A DNA stretch of 64,000 nucleotides from an uncultured beta proteobacterium (GCA_903859155.1 CAIOLO010000009.1:1-64000), one strand, 5' to 3'. Positions 17,578 to 26,428 are shown, counted from the stretch's first letter. The notes: a model not told the origin generated them from the letters alone. Made by a program: numbers and translations.

Positions 17578-18714
17578 TCACCTGAGTACCCAGACTGCCA
17601 CCCAGATACCGACCGCACTGGCCCAGAACACCGGCAGCATGCCGAGCGCGCCGCCCAGCGCGCCATAGATGATCGGCGTGGTGGTGGCGCTCAAATTGAC
17701 CACCGCGGTGCGCAGGCCGACGGCCTCGCCGGCTCGGCCGTCCGGGGCCGACTCGTGCAGCACTGACATGGCCAGCGGCTGCGTGACCCCCAGGCCCATG
17801 CCGAGGATGAATGCCAGGCCCACCAGCATCGGCACGCTGGTCACCAGCGGAAAAATAACCGAAAGGATTCCTGCCAGAATCAGCGAGGCCCTGATCAGTC
17901 CGAGCGAGGTGTAGCGCCGCGTGAAGATCGGCAGGATGATTCGCACAAAAAATGTCGCGGTCGCAAACGCACCGAGGATCAGGCCGATGGAACTTGCCGA
18001 CAGGCCGATACCCGCGCCATAGACTGGCACCAGAAAGGAGATCAGTTCCCACGCGCTCACATGCAGCGCGGTGAGCAGATAGATGATGCGCATGCGCGGG
18101 TTGGCGAGCAGATCGAGCGCGCGCTTCGCAACCTTGCCCTCGCCGGCTGCCACGACCGCATCTGCGTTCGGCCTGGGCAGCACCATTTTGTCGGAAGCCA
18201 CCACGACAAGGTTAATCACCGGCAGGAATGCCAGCACCACGAACGCCGTCTCATACCCGGCAAAATCGATGATCGCCCCGGCAAGCATCGGCCCGACGAT
18301 GCCGCCGGAGGAAAAAGCCATCGACAGCCAGCTGAAATTGCGCGCCCGGTCCGCTGACGTGCTCAGTTGTCCCACGGTGCTTTGCGCCGACACACCGAAC
18401 GCCATGGCGCCCAGGCTGATCATCGTGGCGGTGACAAACAACGCGGGCAATCCGGGCCAGACGGTCGGCAGCAGCGTTGAGAGCGCCACCAGCACCGACC
18501 CCGCCAGCATCGGCACCCGCGCGCCGAAGCGGTCGTTGAGGCGTCCGATGGAAACCGCGAACAGCATGGGAAAAATGCCGGTCGCCGCGGTCAGCGCGCC
18601 TACCATCAGCGGCGAAGCATGCTGGCTGAGGGCCGTGAGCAATATGGTGACGTTGCTGCCGGTCTTGAGAGACTGGTTCAGCAGCGCCAGACAAATCAGG
18701 ATTCTGAACGTCAA
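17578..18714 (-). CDS. MFS transporter
   Basis: A 378-residue major facilitator with about twelve hydrophobic segments. Between segments 2 and 3 it has IGRLNDRFGARVP, a recognisable form of the MFS signature GxxxDRxGRR. The central loop is near residues 185-210. It is the last gene of a leftward cluster (2-hydroxyacid dehydrogenase, Bug receptor, alpha/beta hydrolase, MFS) and starts 68 bp after the hydrolase. It may import or export the same compound or its product. Direction and substrate cannot be inferred. Confidence 0.82.
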   Translation of the reverse strand: MTFRILICLALLNQSLKTGSNVTILLTALSQHASPLMVGALTAATGIFPMLFAVSIGRLNDRFGARVPMLAGSVLVALSTLLPTVWPGLPALFVTATMISLGAMAFGVSAQSTVGQLSTSADRARNFSWLSMAFSSGGIVGPMLAGAIIDFAGYETAFVVLAFLPVINLVVVASDKMVLPRPNADAVVAAGEGKVAKRALDLLANPRMRIIYLLTALHVSAWELISFLVPVYGAGIGLSASSIGLILGAFATATFFVRIILPIFTRRYTSLGLIRASLILAGILSVIFPLVTSVPMLVGLAFILGMGLGVTQPLAMSVLHESAPDGRAGEAVGLRTAVVNLSATTTPIIYGALGGALGMLPVFWASAVGIWVAVWVLR

Positions 18715-18782
18715 GGAATTGGCCCGTCAATCGTGGTCATGCAATGCATCAAGCCGGGAGGTACGCCCCCCCCGCTCGGCGA

Positions 18783-19658
18783 TCAGGTCTTCAGCGGGAA
18801 ATAGCGATCCACCCAATCATGCACCAGATTGACCACGCGCAAATTCTCCTCGGCGAACATGAAATGATCCGCGCCGTCGATGAGGTGCAACTCCACCGGC
18901 GACCTGGCGCGTTTGAACAATTCCATCGATTCCGCCGCCGGGGTGACGGAATCACCCGCGCCGTGCAGCAGTAACACCGGGCGCGGGCTGATGCGGCCGA
19001 TCATCTCCTCGGGCTGAAACAGGAACATGCTGAGCGGCGTCTCCGCCGGAAACTCCATGCTCGACTTGGGGTCCTTGCTGATGTATTCGCGAAGCCGCGG
19101 CGGTATGGGAACGATGTCGTAGCGCGGCACCATCAGCGATTTTCCCGTGGCCGCGCGCTGGCGGATACCGTCGGTCAGCTGTTTCATGAAGCGCTCCCAC
19201 TCCGGCCCTTGGTGCTGCTGGCGGAACTTGCGCTCGCCATTGCCCCAGCCTCCCTGCGAAATCACCGCCGCCGCCCGGCTATCGCTGCCGGCCGCGTGAA
19301 TGGCCACCGCCGCCCCCAGGCTCGACCCGCACAGCGCAATGCGTTTCGGGTCCACCTCGGCGCGGCCCTCCAGGTAGGAAATGGCGTTCGAGGTGTCGGC
19401 CACCTGCTCGGTGCAGATGAGGCGGCCACGCTCGCCTTCGCTGTCGCCGCAACCGCGGAATTCGAACTGCAGGCAAACATAGCCCCATCTGGCCAGGGCC
19501 TTGGCCGCCCAGGCTCCCTGCCCGCCCTGGTTGCTGCCGCCAAAACCGTGCATGACGATGAAGGCCGGTCGCCGCTCACCCGGCTTGAGATCCGGCGGGA
19601 CATGCAGCAGTGCGGAAAGTTTAAGGCCGTCGGAGACAAAGCTCACCTGAGTCGTCAT
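18783..19658 (-). CDS. Alpha/beta hydrolase (prolyl-oligopeptidase-like esterase)
   Basis: A 291-residue cytoplasmic hydrolase. The oxyanion strand is VMHGFGGSN, the nucleophile lies in ALCGSSLGA, the acid is Asp in GAGDSVTP and the base His in DGADHFMF. GAGGAA lies seven bases before the ATG at 19658. It is third in the leftward cluster, 98 bp after the Bug gene and 68 bp before the MFS gene. The type (esterase, dienelactone hydrolase-like or amidase) is not resolved. Confidence 0.83.
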   Translation of the reverse strand: MTTQVSFVSDGLKLSALLHVPPDLKPGERRPAFIVMHGFGGSNQGGQGAWAAKALARWGYVCLQFEFRGCGDSEGERGRLICTEQVADTSNAISYLEGRAEVDPKRIALCGSSLGAAVAIHAAGSDSRAAAVISQGGWGNGERKFRQQHQGPEWERFMKQLTDGIRQRAATGKSLMVPRYDIVPIPPRLREYISKDPKSSMEFPAETPLSMFLFQPEEMIGRISPRPVLLLHGAGDSVTPAAESMELFKRARSPVELHLIDGADHFMFAEENLRVVNLVHDWVDRYFPLKT

Positions 19659-19756
19659 GCTGAATTCCTCATGGATATTGATGCGTGGTTGCGGACAGCG
19701 GGAAATGCGCGGTGGCGACCACCGCAGTTGAAGCGCAATGGTCGCACCGGTAAATG

Positions 19757-20743
19757 CTATTGGGGTTCTATTTTCGCAAGTTTCACGATGCGCCCCCAGC
19801 GGTCATATTCCTGCTTGAGCATCACCGCCATCTGCTCGGGCGTTCCGTCCATCACGTCGGTCGCCACTTTCGCCAGGAAGGCCCGGGTTTCTTCCATGGC
19901 GCTGATTTCGTGCATCCACGCGGCAAGCCTGTCGACAATCGGTCGCGGCGTGCCTGCCGGCACCACCAGCCCCCACCAGGAACTGATCTCAAAACCGGGA
20001 AAGCCGGATTCCATCATGGTCGGCACCTCCGGCAGGGAACCGGACCGTTTGGCCGAGGTCACGGCGACCAGGCGGATGCGCCCGGCGCGAACGTGTCCGC
20101 TCATGAATGTGGCGTCCCAGACCAGGAAATCGATCTGCCCGTCCAGCAGCGCCGCCAGGCCCTGCGCCGCGGTCTTGTAGGGCACCTGCAGTGTCCGCAG
20201 GCCGGCCATTTCCTTGAACAGCTCGGCGGTGCCGATGCCGGAATTGTTGCCCGCGCCGTAGATGCCGTCGCCGGTTTTCTTCTTCAGGTGTGCAACCAGA
20301 TCCGCCGCGCTCCTGATCGGGCTCTTGGCCTCCACCGCGATGCCAAACGGCAGCCACGCCAGTGGCGCAACGGAGGTGAAGTCCTTGAATGGATCGAAAG
20401 GAAGCTTCTTGAAAAAATGGGGTTGCGCCGCCAGCATCGAACTGGCCGGCGTAAACAGCAGCGTATAACCATCCGGCTTGGCATGCGCGGCGACCTCGGT
20501 GCCCACCACCCCTTGCGCACCGCCGCGGTTGTCGACAATCACCGGCTTGCCCGACAACCGGGACAGTTTGTCGCTGTAATAACGCACCAGGATATCGCCG
20601 CCGGAACCCGCTGCAACCGGACTGATGGCGCGAATATCCCGTGTCGGGTAATCCTGGGAGCGTGCACCCGGCGGCGCAGCCAGCAGGCAGGCGCAGATCA
20701 CCAGCGCGAATGTGCGCGACGCATCAATTGCAATGGATTTCAT
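19757..20743 (-). CDS. Bug/TctC family receptor (RYYSD subgroup)
   Basis: A 328-residue receptor, paralogue of the one at 7413: both have RYYSDxLSxL, a TPASSxLxAxxHxxKKLPFDP block, ESGFPGFE and the terminus IEPQ. The signal peptide is about residues 1-30. ATG at 20743 follows AAGGAG by six bases; a GTG at 20758 overlaps that site and is rejected. It follows the 2-hydroxyacid dehydrogenase by 54 bp and precedes the hydrolase by 98 bp, so it is the second gene of that cluster. Confidence 0.88.
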   Translation of the reverse strand: MKSIAIDASRTFALVICACLLAAPPGARSQDYPTRDIRAISPVAAGSGGDILVRYYSDKLSRLSGKPVIVDNRGGAQGVVGTEVAAHAKPDGYTLLFTPASSMLAAQPHFFKKLPFDPFKDFTSVAPLAWLPFGIAVEAKSPIRSAADLVAHLKKKTGDGIYGAGNNSGIGTAELFKEMAGLRTLQVPYKTAAQGLAALLDGQIDFLVWDATFMSGHVRAGRIRLVAVTSAKRSGSLPEVPTMMESGFPGFEISSWWGLVVPAGTPRPIVDRLAAWMHEISAMEETRAFLAKVATDVMDGTPEQMAVMLKQEYDRWGRIVKLAKIEPQ

Positions 20744-20797
20744 ACATTTCTCCTTCACCGATGGAAACGCCGGATCGCCACCTGGGCCCAGGCCCGC

Positions 20798-21751
20798 TCA
20801 GTGTGCGACCCGGTTCATCATGTCGCCAAAGCGCCCCTCGAGAAAACAGTGCATGTTCTTCTCGATGATCGGCAGGCTCAACTGATGGTTGACTTCGCTG
20901 CCCCCGCCCACTTGCGGCGAGATCAGCACGTTGGGCACATGCCAGAGGGGATGATCCGGCGGCAGCGGCACCTTGGTCGCCGTATCGAGACCCGCGCCGG
21001 CGATCCGCCCGGCGCGAAGTGCCGCGATCATGGCCTCCTCGTCGACCACCGCGCCGCGTGCCATGTTGATGAGGTAGGCGCTGGGTTTCATTGCCGCAAT
21101 GATCCCGGCGCTTATCAGCCGGGTGTTCTCGGGCGTCAGCGGCACCATGATCACCAGGAAATCCGCCAGCGCCGCAGCCTCCTGCAGTTCCTCGCGCGGA
21201 TGCATCCGGTCGATGCCGGGCACCTCGCGCATGGTGGAAGAAACCCCGTGCACCTTCATCCCCAGTGCCTTGCAGCGCGGCGCCAGCGCTTCGGTGATCG
21301 ATCCCACGCCCACGATCACCACGGTCTTTTCACACAGGCGAATCTGCGGCACCCGCACCCACTTCCCCTGCTTCTGGTTGTCCCACATCGTCGTGGCCAT
21401 GCGGGTGAGGTTGAGCATGTGCATCAAGGTCATCTCGGACATCTGCGGGCCGTGAATTCCGGTATTGGTGGTGATCACGACCTGCGGCTTGAGCGACTTG
21501 AGGCTGGTGACGGCATCGGTCCCGGTGGTCAGGGCCTGTATCCAGCGAAGGCCGGGCACCCACTGCAGCAACTCCTCATCGAAGACACGGTGCGTCCCCA
21601 GCGCGACGATGGCCTCGATGTCCTTCAAAAACGCCGGCGTGACGAACTCGCGCCCCGCGGCCTTGCGGAATTCCACCGAGGGGAAAGCCGCACACAATTT
21701 GGCATGATAGAAATCGGCCTCGGCGTCGATAATGGCTATGGGTGTTGGCAT
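20798..21751 (-). CDS. D-2-hydroxyacid dehydrogenase family protein with altered active site
   Basis: A 317-residue NAD-binding protein of the D-isomer 2-hydroxyacid dehydrogenase family. The Rossmann loop reads GVGSIT (148-153) in place of GxGxxG. Catalytic Arg232 is kept in NMARGAVVDE. The glutamate usually found in xxEPLP is Val261 (DTATKVPLP), and the catalytic His of PHxxG is Gln280 (SPQVGG). Two of the three canonical catalytic residues are therefore missing, so ordinary 2-keto acid reduction is doubtful. It heads a cluster with a Bug receptor, a hydrolase and an MFS carrier. It may be a binding or regulatory protein, or use different chemistry. Confidence 0.82.
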   Translation of the reverse strand: MPTPIAIIDAEADFYHAKLCAAFPSVEFRKAAGREFVTPAFLKDIEAIVALGTHRVFDEELLQWVPGLRWIQALTTGTDAVTSLKSLKPQVVITTNTGIHGPQMSEMTLMHMLNLTRMATTMWDNQKQGKWVRVPQIRLCEKTVVIVGVGSITEALAPRCKALGMKVHGVSSTMREVPGIDRMHPREELQEAAALADFLVIMVPLTPENTRLISAGIIAAMKPSAYLINMARGAVVDEEAMIAALRAGRIAGAGLDTATKVPLPPDHPLWHVPNVLISPQVGGGSEVNHQLSLPIIEKNMHCFLEGRFGDMMNRVAH

Positions 21752-21814
21752 GATTTTCAGGTATCAGTAAAAAAAGGAACGCTGGCGCGGCAATTCACAC
21801 CTCGCGACGTCAAC

Positions 21815-21836
21815 GCATCCGGTTCGCGCCGGATGC
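21815..21836. repeat. 8-bp perfect inverted repeat (hairpin)
   Basis: GCATCCGG (21815-21822) and CCGGATGC (21829-21836) with a TTCGCG loop. It sits between the Bug remnant and the 2-hydroxyacid dehydrogenase start. No T tract follows on either strand, so it is more like a dispersed palindrome or an mRNA hairpin than a terminator. Confidence 0.45.
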
Positions 21837-21870
21837 CGGCAGGATCAATCGTCCCGATCAGGCTGCCGGA

Positions 21871-22062
21871 TCAATCGATCTGCGCAATCTTCGCATCGCG
21901 AATGATACGCGTGAATTTATCGATATCGGCAAGGTAACGCGCGCTGAACTCCTCGGTACTCATGTTGAACAGTTCCACGCCCCAGCGCGGGTAAAAGACC
22001 GTCACCTCCGGGGCGACCAGCATCCTGCTGGTATCGGCGGATATTCCGCGAATCACATCGCG
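21871..22062 (-). pseudogene. 3' remnant of a Bug/TctC receptor gene
   Basis: About 63 codons that encode only the C-terminal end of a Bug receptor. The deduced peptide starts RDVIRGISADTSRML and ends STEEFSARYLADIDKF then TRIIRDAKIAQID. It matches the C-terminus of the Bug protein at 26429 (PRDVVNKIASETARVL and SPEEFTAKYQSDIAKY then AKIIKDARVPLVD). Directly upstream of the matching part is an in-frame TGA and then a C/G-rich run (22071-22080), so the first 80 percent of the gene is missing. It is a decayed or truncated copy, not a functional receptor. Confidence 0.75.
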
Positions 22063-22167
22063 TCAATCAGCGCCCCCCCCGCATGAAAGCAGTTACGCTA
22101 CCATGGATTTTCTTCGCCGGCTTCGCACCGGGCCGGCCTGGACTCCCCATAGAAAAGGAAGCCGCTT

Positions 22168-22662
22168 ATGGATGACACTCTGAATGACCTGCTGCGCCGG
22201 CTGGTGCGCAACCGCACCGTCGCGGCGCTGGGCACGCTGGACGCAGGCGACCCCTTCGTCTCCATGGCCCCCTACGTACTGCATGGCACAGGCGCGGATT
22301 TTCTGATTCATGTCAGCGGCCTCTCGGCGCATACGCGCCAGATGCTGGAACATCCGCGCGTAAGCCTCATGGTCACGACCGCCGAAGGGGCCGTTGCAGA
22401 GGACGGCACCGCCATTCAACCCCAGGCATTGCCCCGCGTGACGGCGCAGGGAGATGCAACCCGCCTGGATTCCAACAGCGACCGGTATGCGTCCGGGAAA
22501 TCCGCCTATCTCGAGCGCTTCCCGTCGGCCCGGCAGATGTTCGAACTGCCTGACTTTTCGCTTTTCACCATCAGTCCGCGCTCCGTGCGCTTTATCGCCG
22601 GTTTCGGCAAAGCGCACAGCCTGAATGCGCAAACGTGGGCGCGGATTCTGGAGACTGCCTGA
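22168..22662 (+). CDS. HugZ/pyridoxamine 5'-phosphate oxidase-fold protein
   Basis: A 164-residue split-barrel protein. LRRLVRNRTVAALGTLD and HTRQMLEHPRVSLMV are the flavin- or haem-binding strands typical of the HugZ/PNPOx-like fold, and ISPRSVRFIAGFGKAHSL is the usual C-terminal block of HugZ-like proteins. AAGGAAG lies seven bases before the ATG at 22168. HugZ relatives degrade haem or bind FMN; no haem-uptake gene is nearby, so the role is open. It converges on the ThDP enzyme gene at 22832. Confidence 0.78.
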   Translation: MDDTLNDLLRRLVRNRTVAALGTLDAGDPFVSMAPYVLHGTGADFLIHVSGLSAHTRQMLEHPRVSLMVTTAEGAVAEDGTAIQPQALPRVTAQGDATRLDSNSDRYASGKSAYLERFPSARQMFELPDFSLFTISPRSVRFIAGFGKAHSLNAQTWARILETA

Positions 22663-22831
22663 GGGCGAAAATGAATGCCTTTTCCGCGCCAGGGAGCAGA
22701 AGTCTTTGTTCCCTGCGGAATGTAAAGTCGGCCTGAACCGTAACAAGAGTGATGCCAAAAAACGGTGGGGTCACAATGCCCGCTCTTGTCGGCAGCCATC
22801 CCGCTGAAGAAGTTTTTGCGGATACCCGGCG

Positions 22832-24511
22832 CTATACCAGGCTGTCGCCACGATAGGATGCCGATGGCGCCGGCGTATCCTTGCTGCACAGCACATCCAC
22901 CAGGGCCGGTCGGCCCAGCGCATAGGCTTCGCGCAGCGCCGGCAACAGTTCTTCACTGCGCGTGACGCGCACGCCGTGCGCGCCGAAGCCGCGCGCGATG
23001 GCGCCGAAATCCGCATCCGAAAAATCGATCACCTCGGGAATGATGCGGCCGCTCTTGCTGCGCTTTTGCAGGTGGTACTCGGAGGCAAAGGCGCGGTTGT
23101 TGATCACCACGATCATCAGCGGAATGTCGCAGCGGATGGCGGTCTCCAGTTCGCCGATGTGATAGAGCAGCCCGCCGTCACCGGATAACGCCACCGTCTT
23201 TCTCTGCGGTGCGGCCAGCGCCGCACCCAGGGCACCGGGCAGCACCCAGCCAAGGGAACCTGCCGAGCGCAGCATGCAGCGGCCTGCCGGGGTCGGAAAC
23301 AGCGTTCCCGCCCATGCCGCGATGGCACCGGTATCCGCCGCAAGCAGGTCTTCGCGCTTCATCACCGTGCGCAGCGCGGCCACCACTTCAGCCGGGTGCA
23401 GGCCGTCGGGCGGCTTTTGCAGCGACATCGCCTGCGCCGCGGTTTTCCATCCGGCCAGGCGAGCGGCCACGCCTTTCGCCCAAGGCGTTCTGCCGCGCGT
23501 GGCGCCGCGCGCCTTGATTTCCGCCAGCGCCGCCGCCAGCGTCAGCCTGGCGTCACCCACCAGGCTGTACTCCACGCGGTAGTTCTGCCCGATCACCTGG
23601 GGATCGGCATCCAGTTGCAGAATGCGCTTGTGCTGAAAAGGCAACTGCCAGCCGTTGGTCGCCAGGCCACCGAAGCGCGTGCCCACCGCGAACACCATGT
23701 CGGCCTCGCTCGCCGTATCGTTGGCCACGCGGCGCGAGTACCGTCCGATAACGCCCACCGCGAGGTCGCTGTCCATTTCCGAGATCGCCCCCTTCCCTCC
23801 CAGCGTGGTCGCCACCGGTATGCTCAACGCTTCAGCAAGTGCACTCAATTCCTCCCAGGCCTCGGCGAGAATCACACCGTTGCCGGCGAGTATCAGCGGA
23901 CGCTCGGCCTGCAGCAGCCGCGTGATCAATTCCGGGATCCGCGCGAGGTCGGGCGCGAGGCGGCGTGAATTCACGGTTCCCAGCGACTCCTCCTGATAAC
24001 TTTCACTTTCACCGCAATCCAGGCCGAGCATGTCGGCGGGTATCTCGAAGTGCACAGGCCCCGGCACCGGGCCGGTGGCCGCGCGGATGGCGGCGCGCGT
24101 CATGGCACCGGCGCGCTGCGGCGCCGAGAGGCTTTTGTTCCAGCGTGTCGTGGGTGCGTGCATCGGCATGCCGTCGACGTCCTGGTATTCATAACGGTCG
24201 CGCGAGCGGTTCATGATGGAGGTGGTGAGCGATACAACCGGGCTGAACGCCCAGTAGGGATCGGCCATGGCAGCTGCCACATTGGCCACGCCGGGTCCGC
24301 GCTGGCCATAGACGAATCCGGGACGACCGGAAACGCGCGCATAGCCGTCTGCCATGTAAACCGCCGAATTTTCACTGCGGCAGTTGACAATGCGGATACC
24401 GGCATCGGTCAGCGCCACCCACAATTCGCTGTCACCGCCGGTGAGGCAGAAGTAATTCGTGGTGCCATAGGCACGCAGAGTTTTCGCGACGATTTCGGCG
24501 ACGGTGACCAT
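22832..24511 (-). CDS. Thiamine diphosphate-dependent enzyme (acetolactate synthase-like)
   Basis: A 559-residue three-domain ThDP enzyme. The catalytic Glu47 is in RSENSAVYMADGYA, the central domain covers about 190-330, and the ThDP motif GDGG...INN spans about 443-473. It lacks an obvious FAD-specific insertion and resembles sulfoacetaldehyde acetyltransferase, oxalyl-CoA decarboxylase or acetolactate synthase type decarboxylases; the exact reaction is unresolved. I choose ATG 24511, preceded by GGGAG with five bases; the frame to 24739 adds an arginine-rich extension unlike the family. No small regulatory subunit gene (ilvH) is adjacent, which argues against branched-chain amino acid synthesis. 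Confidence 0.85.
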   Translation of the reverse strand: MVTVAEIVAKTLRAYGTTNYFCLTGGDSELWVALTDAGIRIVNCRSENSAVYMADGYARVSGRPGFVYGQRGPGVANVAAAMADPYWAFSPVVSLTTSIMNRSRDRYEYQDVDGMPMHAPTTRWNKSLSAPQRAGAMTRAAIRAATGPVPGPVHFEIPADMLGLDCGESESYQEESLGTVNSRRLAPDLARIPELITRLLQAERPLILAGNGVILAEAWEELSALAEALSIPVATTLGGKGAISEMDSDLAVGVIGRYSRRVANDTASEADMVFAVGTRFGGLATNGWQLPFQHKRILQLDADPQVIGQNYRVEYSLVGDARLTLAAALAEIKARGATRGRTPWAKGVAARLAGWKTAAQAMSLQKPPDGLHPAEVVAALRTVMKREDLLAADTGAIAAWAGTLFPTPAGRCMLRSAGSLGWVLPGALGAALAAPQRKTVALSGDGGLLYHIGELETAIRCDIPLMIVVINNRAFASEYHLQKRSKSGRIIPEVIDFSDADFGAIARGFGAHGVRVTRSEELLPALREAYALGRPALVDVLCSKDTPAPSASYRGDSLV

Positions 24512-24974
24512 GGCATCTCCCTGAGGTCTGTAATGACGCCGGCGGCCATGCGCCTCCGGCAGGTAATTCGTTGTTCTGGATCCGGCAAACAAGAGCCAAT
24601 CAGGCTTGCGGCGACGAAGAATCGCCGACGATTCTAACGTGGCCTTATCAGCGCCGCCCGGCCGCGGGCATTGTTGAGCAACGATTTGCCCGAATGGCAG
24701 GGAACGAAGCATGGTCTTTGCGGCGGGATCAGACGGCATCCGGCCCGGGCTGGCGCGCGCTGACAGCCGATACCCTGGTGCATTGCATGATTGAATGCCG
24801 GTATCATCGGGGTCGGATGGGGGGAACGAACAAAAATCTGGTCAGGAAAGCGACCGGTGCTTTCATGAACCCACAGCGACCGCCGAAGTGAGTTGCCCTT
24901 GAAGGCTTTCTGGCCCGTGGGGCGGTTTTCATCAACAGGGGTCACTATCCTCCGGTATCGCGTTTACCTCGGGC
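24512..24974. other. Divergent intergenic region with an operator-like palindrome
   Basis: This 463-bp gap lies between the ThDP enzyme (left) and the nitronate monooxygenase family gene (right). I see no convincing gene; small frames on both strands lack family resemblance and ribosome sites. A perfect 7-bp inverted repeat, AGAATCG (24618-24624) and CGATTCT (24629-24635), could be a regulator site for the divergent genes. Confidence 0.4.
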
Positions 24975-26198
24975 ATGACAATGAAAAGTGTAGATAATTT
25001 CCGGCTTAGGTTGGGAAAGCATGAACTGGTGCCGATCGTCATCGGCGGAATGGGCGTCGACATCTCCGCTGCCGGACTGGCGCTCGAAGGTGCGCGCCTG
25101 GGCGGGATCGGGCACATATCCGACGCGATGGTTCCGGCGGTGTCGGACACGCGTTTTCAGACGCGCTTCGTCAGCGAGAAGGCCAAGCTGTACAAGCACA
25201 ATGCGGCGAATTCCGACAAGTCCTCGGTGCTGTTCAATCTGGAACGTCTCGCCGAGGCCACGCGCAACCATGTCGGTCGGACCATGGATGCCAAACGCGG
25301 CAGCGGCATGATCTTCATCAACTGCATGGAAAAGCTGACGATGAACGCACCGCGCGAGACGCTGCAGGTGCGCCTGCGCACGGCGCTGGATGTCGGCGTC
25401 GACGGAATCACCCTGTCAGCGGGGCTGCACCTGGGATCGTTCGCATTGATGGCGGACCATCCGCGCTTTCGCGATGCCAAACTCGGCATCATCGTGTCCT
25501 CGCTGCGGGCCCTGCAGTTGTTTCTGCGCAAGAATGCGCGCCTGGATCGCCTGCCCGATTACGTGGTTGTCGAAGGCCCGCTTGCCGGCGGCCATCTCGG
25601 CTTCGGCATGGACTGGACGGCCTACGATCTGCGCACCATCGTTGCCGAAATCCACGCCTACCTGCAGGCGGAAAAGCTGGACATTCCGCTGATTCCGGCC
25701 GGCGGCATTTTCACCGGCCGCGATGCCGCGTCGTACCTCGAGGCAGGCGCGGCCGCGGTGCAGGTTGCCACCCGCTTTACGGTCACGCGCGAATGCGGAC
25801 TGCCGGATGCGGTAAAACAGGAATATTTCAACGCCAGCGAAGATGACATCGAGGTCAACCTGATCTCGCCCACCGGCTATCCGATGCGCATGCTCAAGGG
25901 CAGTCCGGCGATCGGCGCGGGCATCCGGCCCAACTGCGAGGCCTATGGCTACCTGCTCGACGGCAAGGGCAGCTGCGCCTACATCATGGCCTATAACCGG
26001 GAAGTGGCCGCGCATCCCGGCGCCAAACGGATCTCGGTTCCGGACAAGACCTGCCTTTGCACTGCCATGCGCAATTTCGACTGCTGGACCTGCGGCCACA
26101 ATACCTACCGGCTCAAGGAAACCTCGCGAAAACTGCCCGACGGAACCTACGAACTGCTGACCGCGGAGCAGGTGTTTCACGACTACCAGTTCGGTTGA
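24975..26198 (+). CDS. Nitronate monooxygenase family FMN protein with a Cys-rich tail
   Basis: A 407-residue TIM-barrel flavoprotein. Family blocks are VIGGMGVDISAAGLA at the N-terminus, VVVEGPLAGGHLG (the AGGH FMN-site loop) and IPAGGIFTGRDAASYLEAGAAAVQVATRF. It is longer than typical nitronate monooxygenases, and the extra C-terminal part contains CLC and, eight residues on, CWTCGH, a possible metal site. A second in-frame ATG at 24981 is equally plausible as start; no strong ribosome site is seen. It heads a run with a Bug receptor and an SDR. Members oxidise nitroalkanes or act as enoyl reductases and other FMN enzymes; the substrate is unknown. Confidence 0.83.
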   Translation: MTMKSVDNFRLRLGKHELVPIVIGGMGVDISAAGLALEGARLGGIGHISDAMVPAVSDTRFQTRFVSEKAKLYKHNAANSDKSSVLFNLERLAEATRNHVGRTMDAKRGSGMIFINCMEKLTMNAPRETLQVRLRTALDVGVDGITLSAGLHLGSFALMADHPRFRDAKLGIIVSSLRALQLFLRKNARLDRLPDYVVVEGPLAGGHLGFGMDWTAYDLRTIVAEIHAYLQAEKLDIPLIPAGGIFTGRDAASYLEAGAAAVQVATRFTVTRECGLPDAVKQEYFNASEDDIEVNLISPTGYPMRMLKGSPAIGAGIRPNCEAYGYLLDGKGSCAYIMAYNREVAAHPGAKRISVPDKTCLCTAMRNFDCWTCGHNTYRLKETSRKLPDGTYELLTAEQVFHDYQFG

Positions 26199-26210
26199 GG
26201 AAATTCGCCC

Positions 26211-26319
26211 CGGGGGATGCCGAGTCAAGCGGCGCGACATGGTTCGAAAAAAATAAAATATCGGACCTGCCTGAAACCAGCCCGCCTCAGATGGCGAGCA
26301 TCCGCCGATGCATCCCCCG
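26211..26319. repeat. 10-bp terminal inverted repeats bounding a 109-bp segment
   Basis: CGGGGGATGC (26211-26220) and GCATCCCCCG (26310-26319) are exact inverted repeats 89 bp apart, in the gap between the nitronate monooxygenase family gene and the Bug gene. The inside is partly A-rich (26250-26262). It could be a miniature inverted-repeat element or a long-range mRNA stem. No clear target-site duplication was seen and no second copy was found in the window. Confidence 0.45.
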
Positions 26320-26428
26320 ACAATTGACTGCGTGACAATCCGGTGATACGGTCGCCGCGGGTCAAAAAGACATCTTTATTTCACCGCACGACCAGCGGAC
26401 AGGCAGCAAATACTCAAGGAGAAAGACA

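Noticed and set aside
19754-21937. 727-codon open frame opposite the Bug and 2-hydroxyacid dehydrogenase genes
   Set aside because: It spans two real genes and their gap on the other strand and has His/Arg-rich, domain-less sequence.
22832-24511. Calling the ThDP enzyme acetolactate synthase (ilvB)
   Set aside because: No regulatory subunit gene follows and the region is catabolic; the motifs only support the broad ThDP family.
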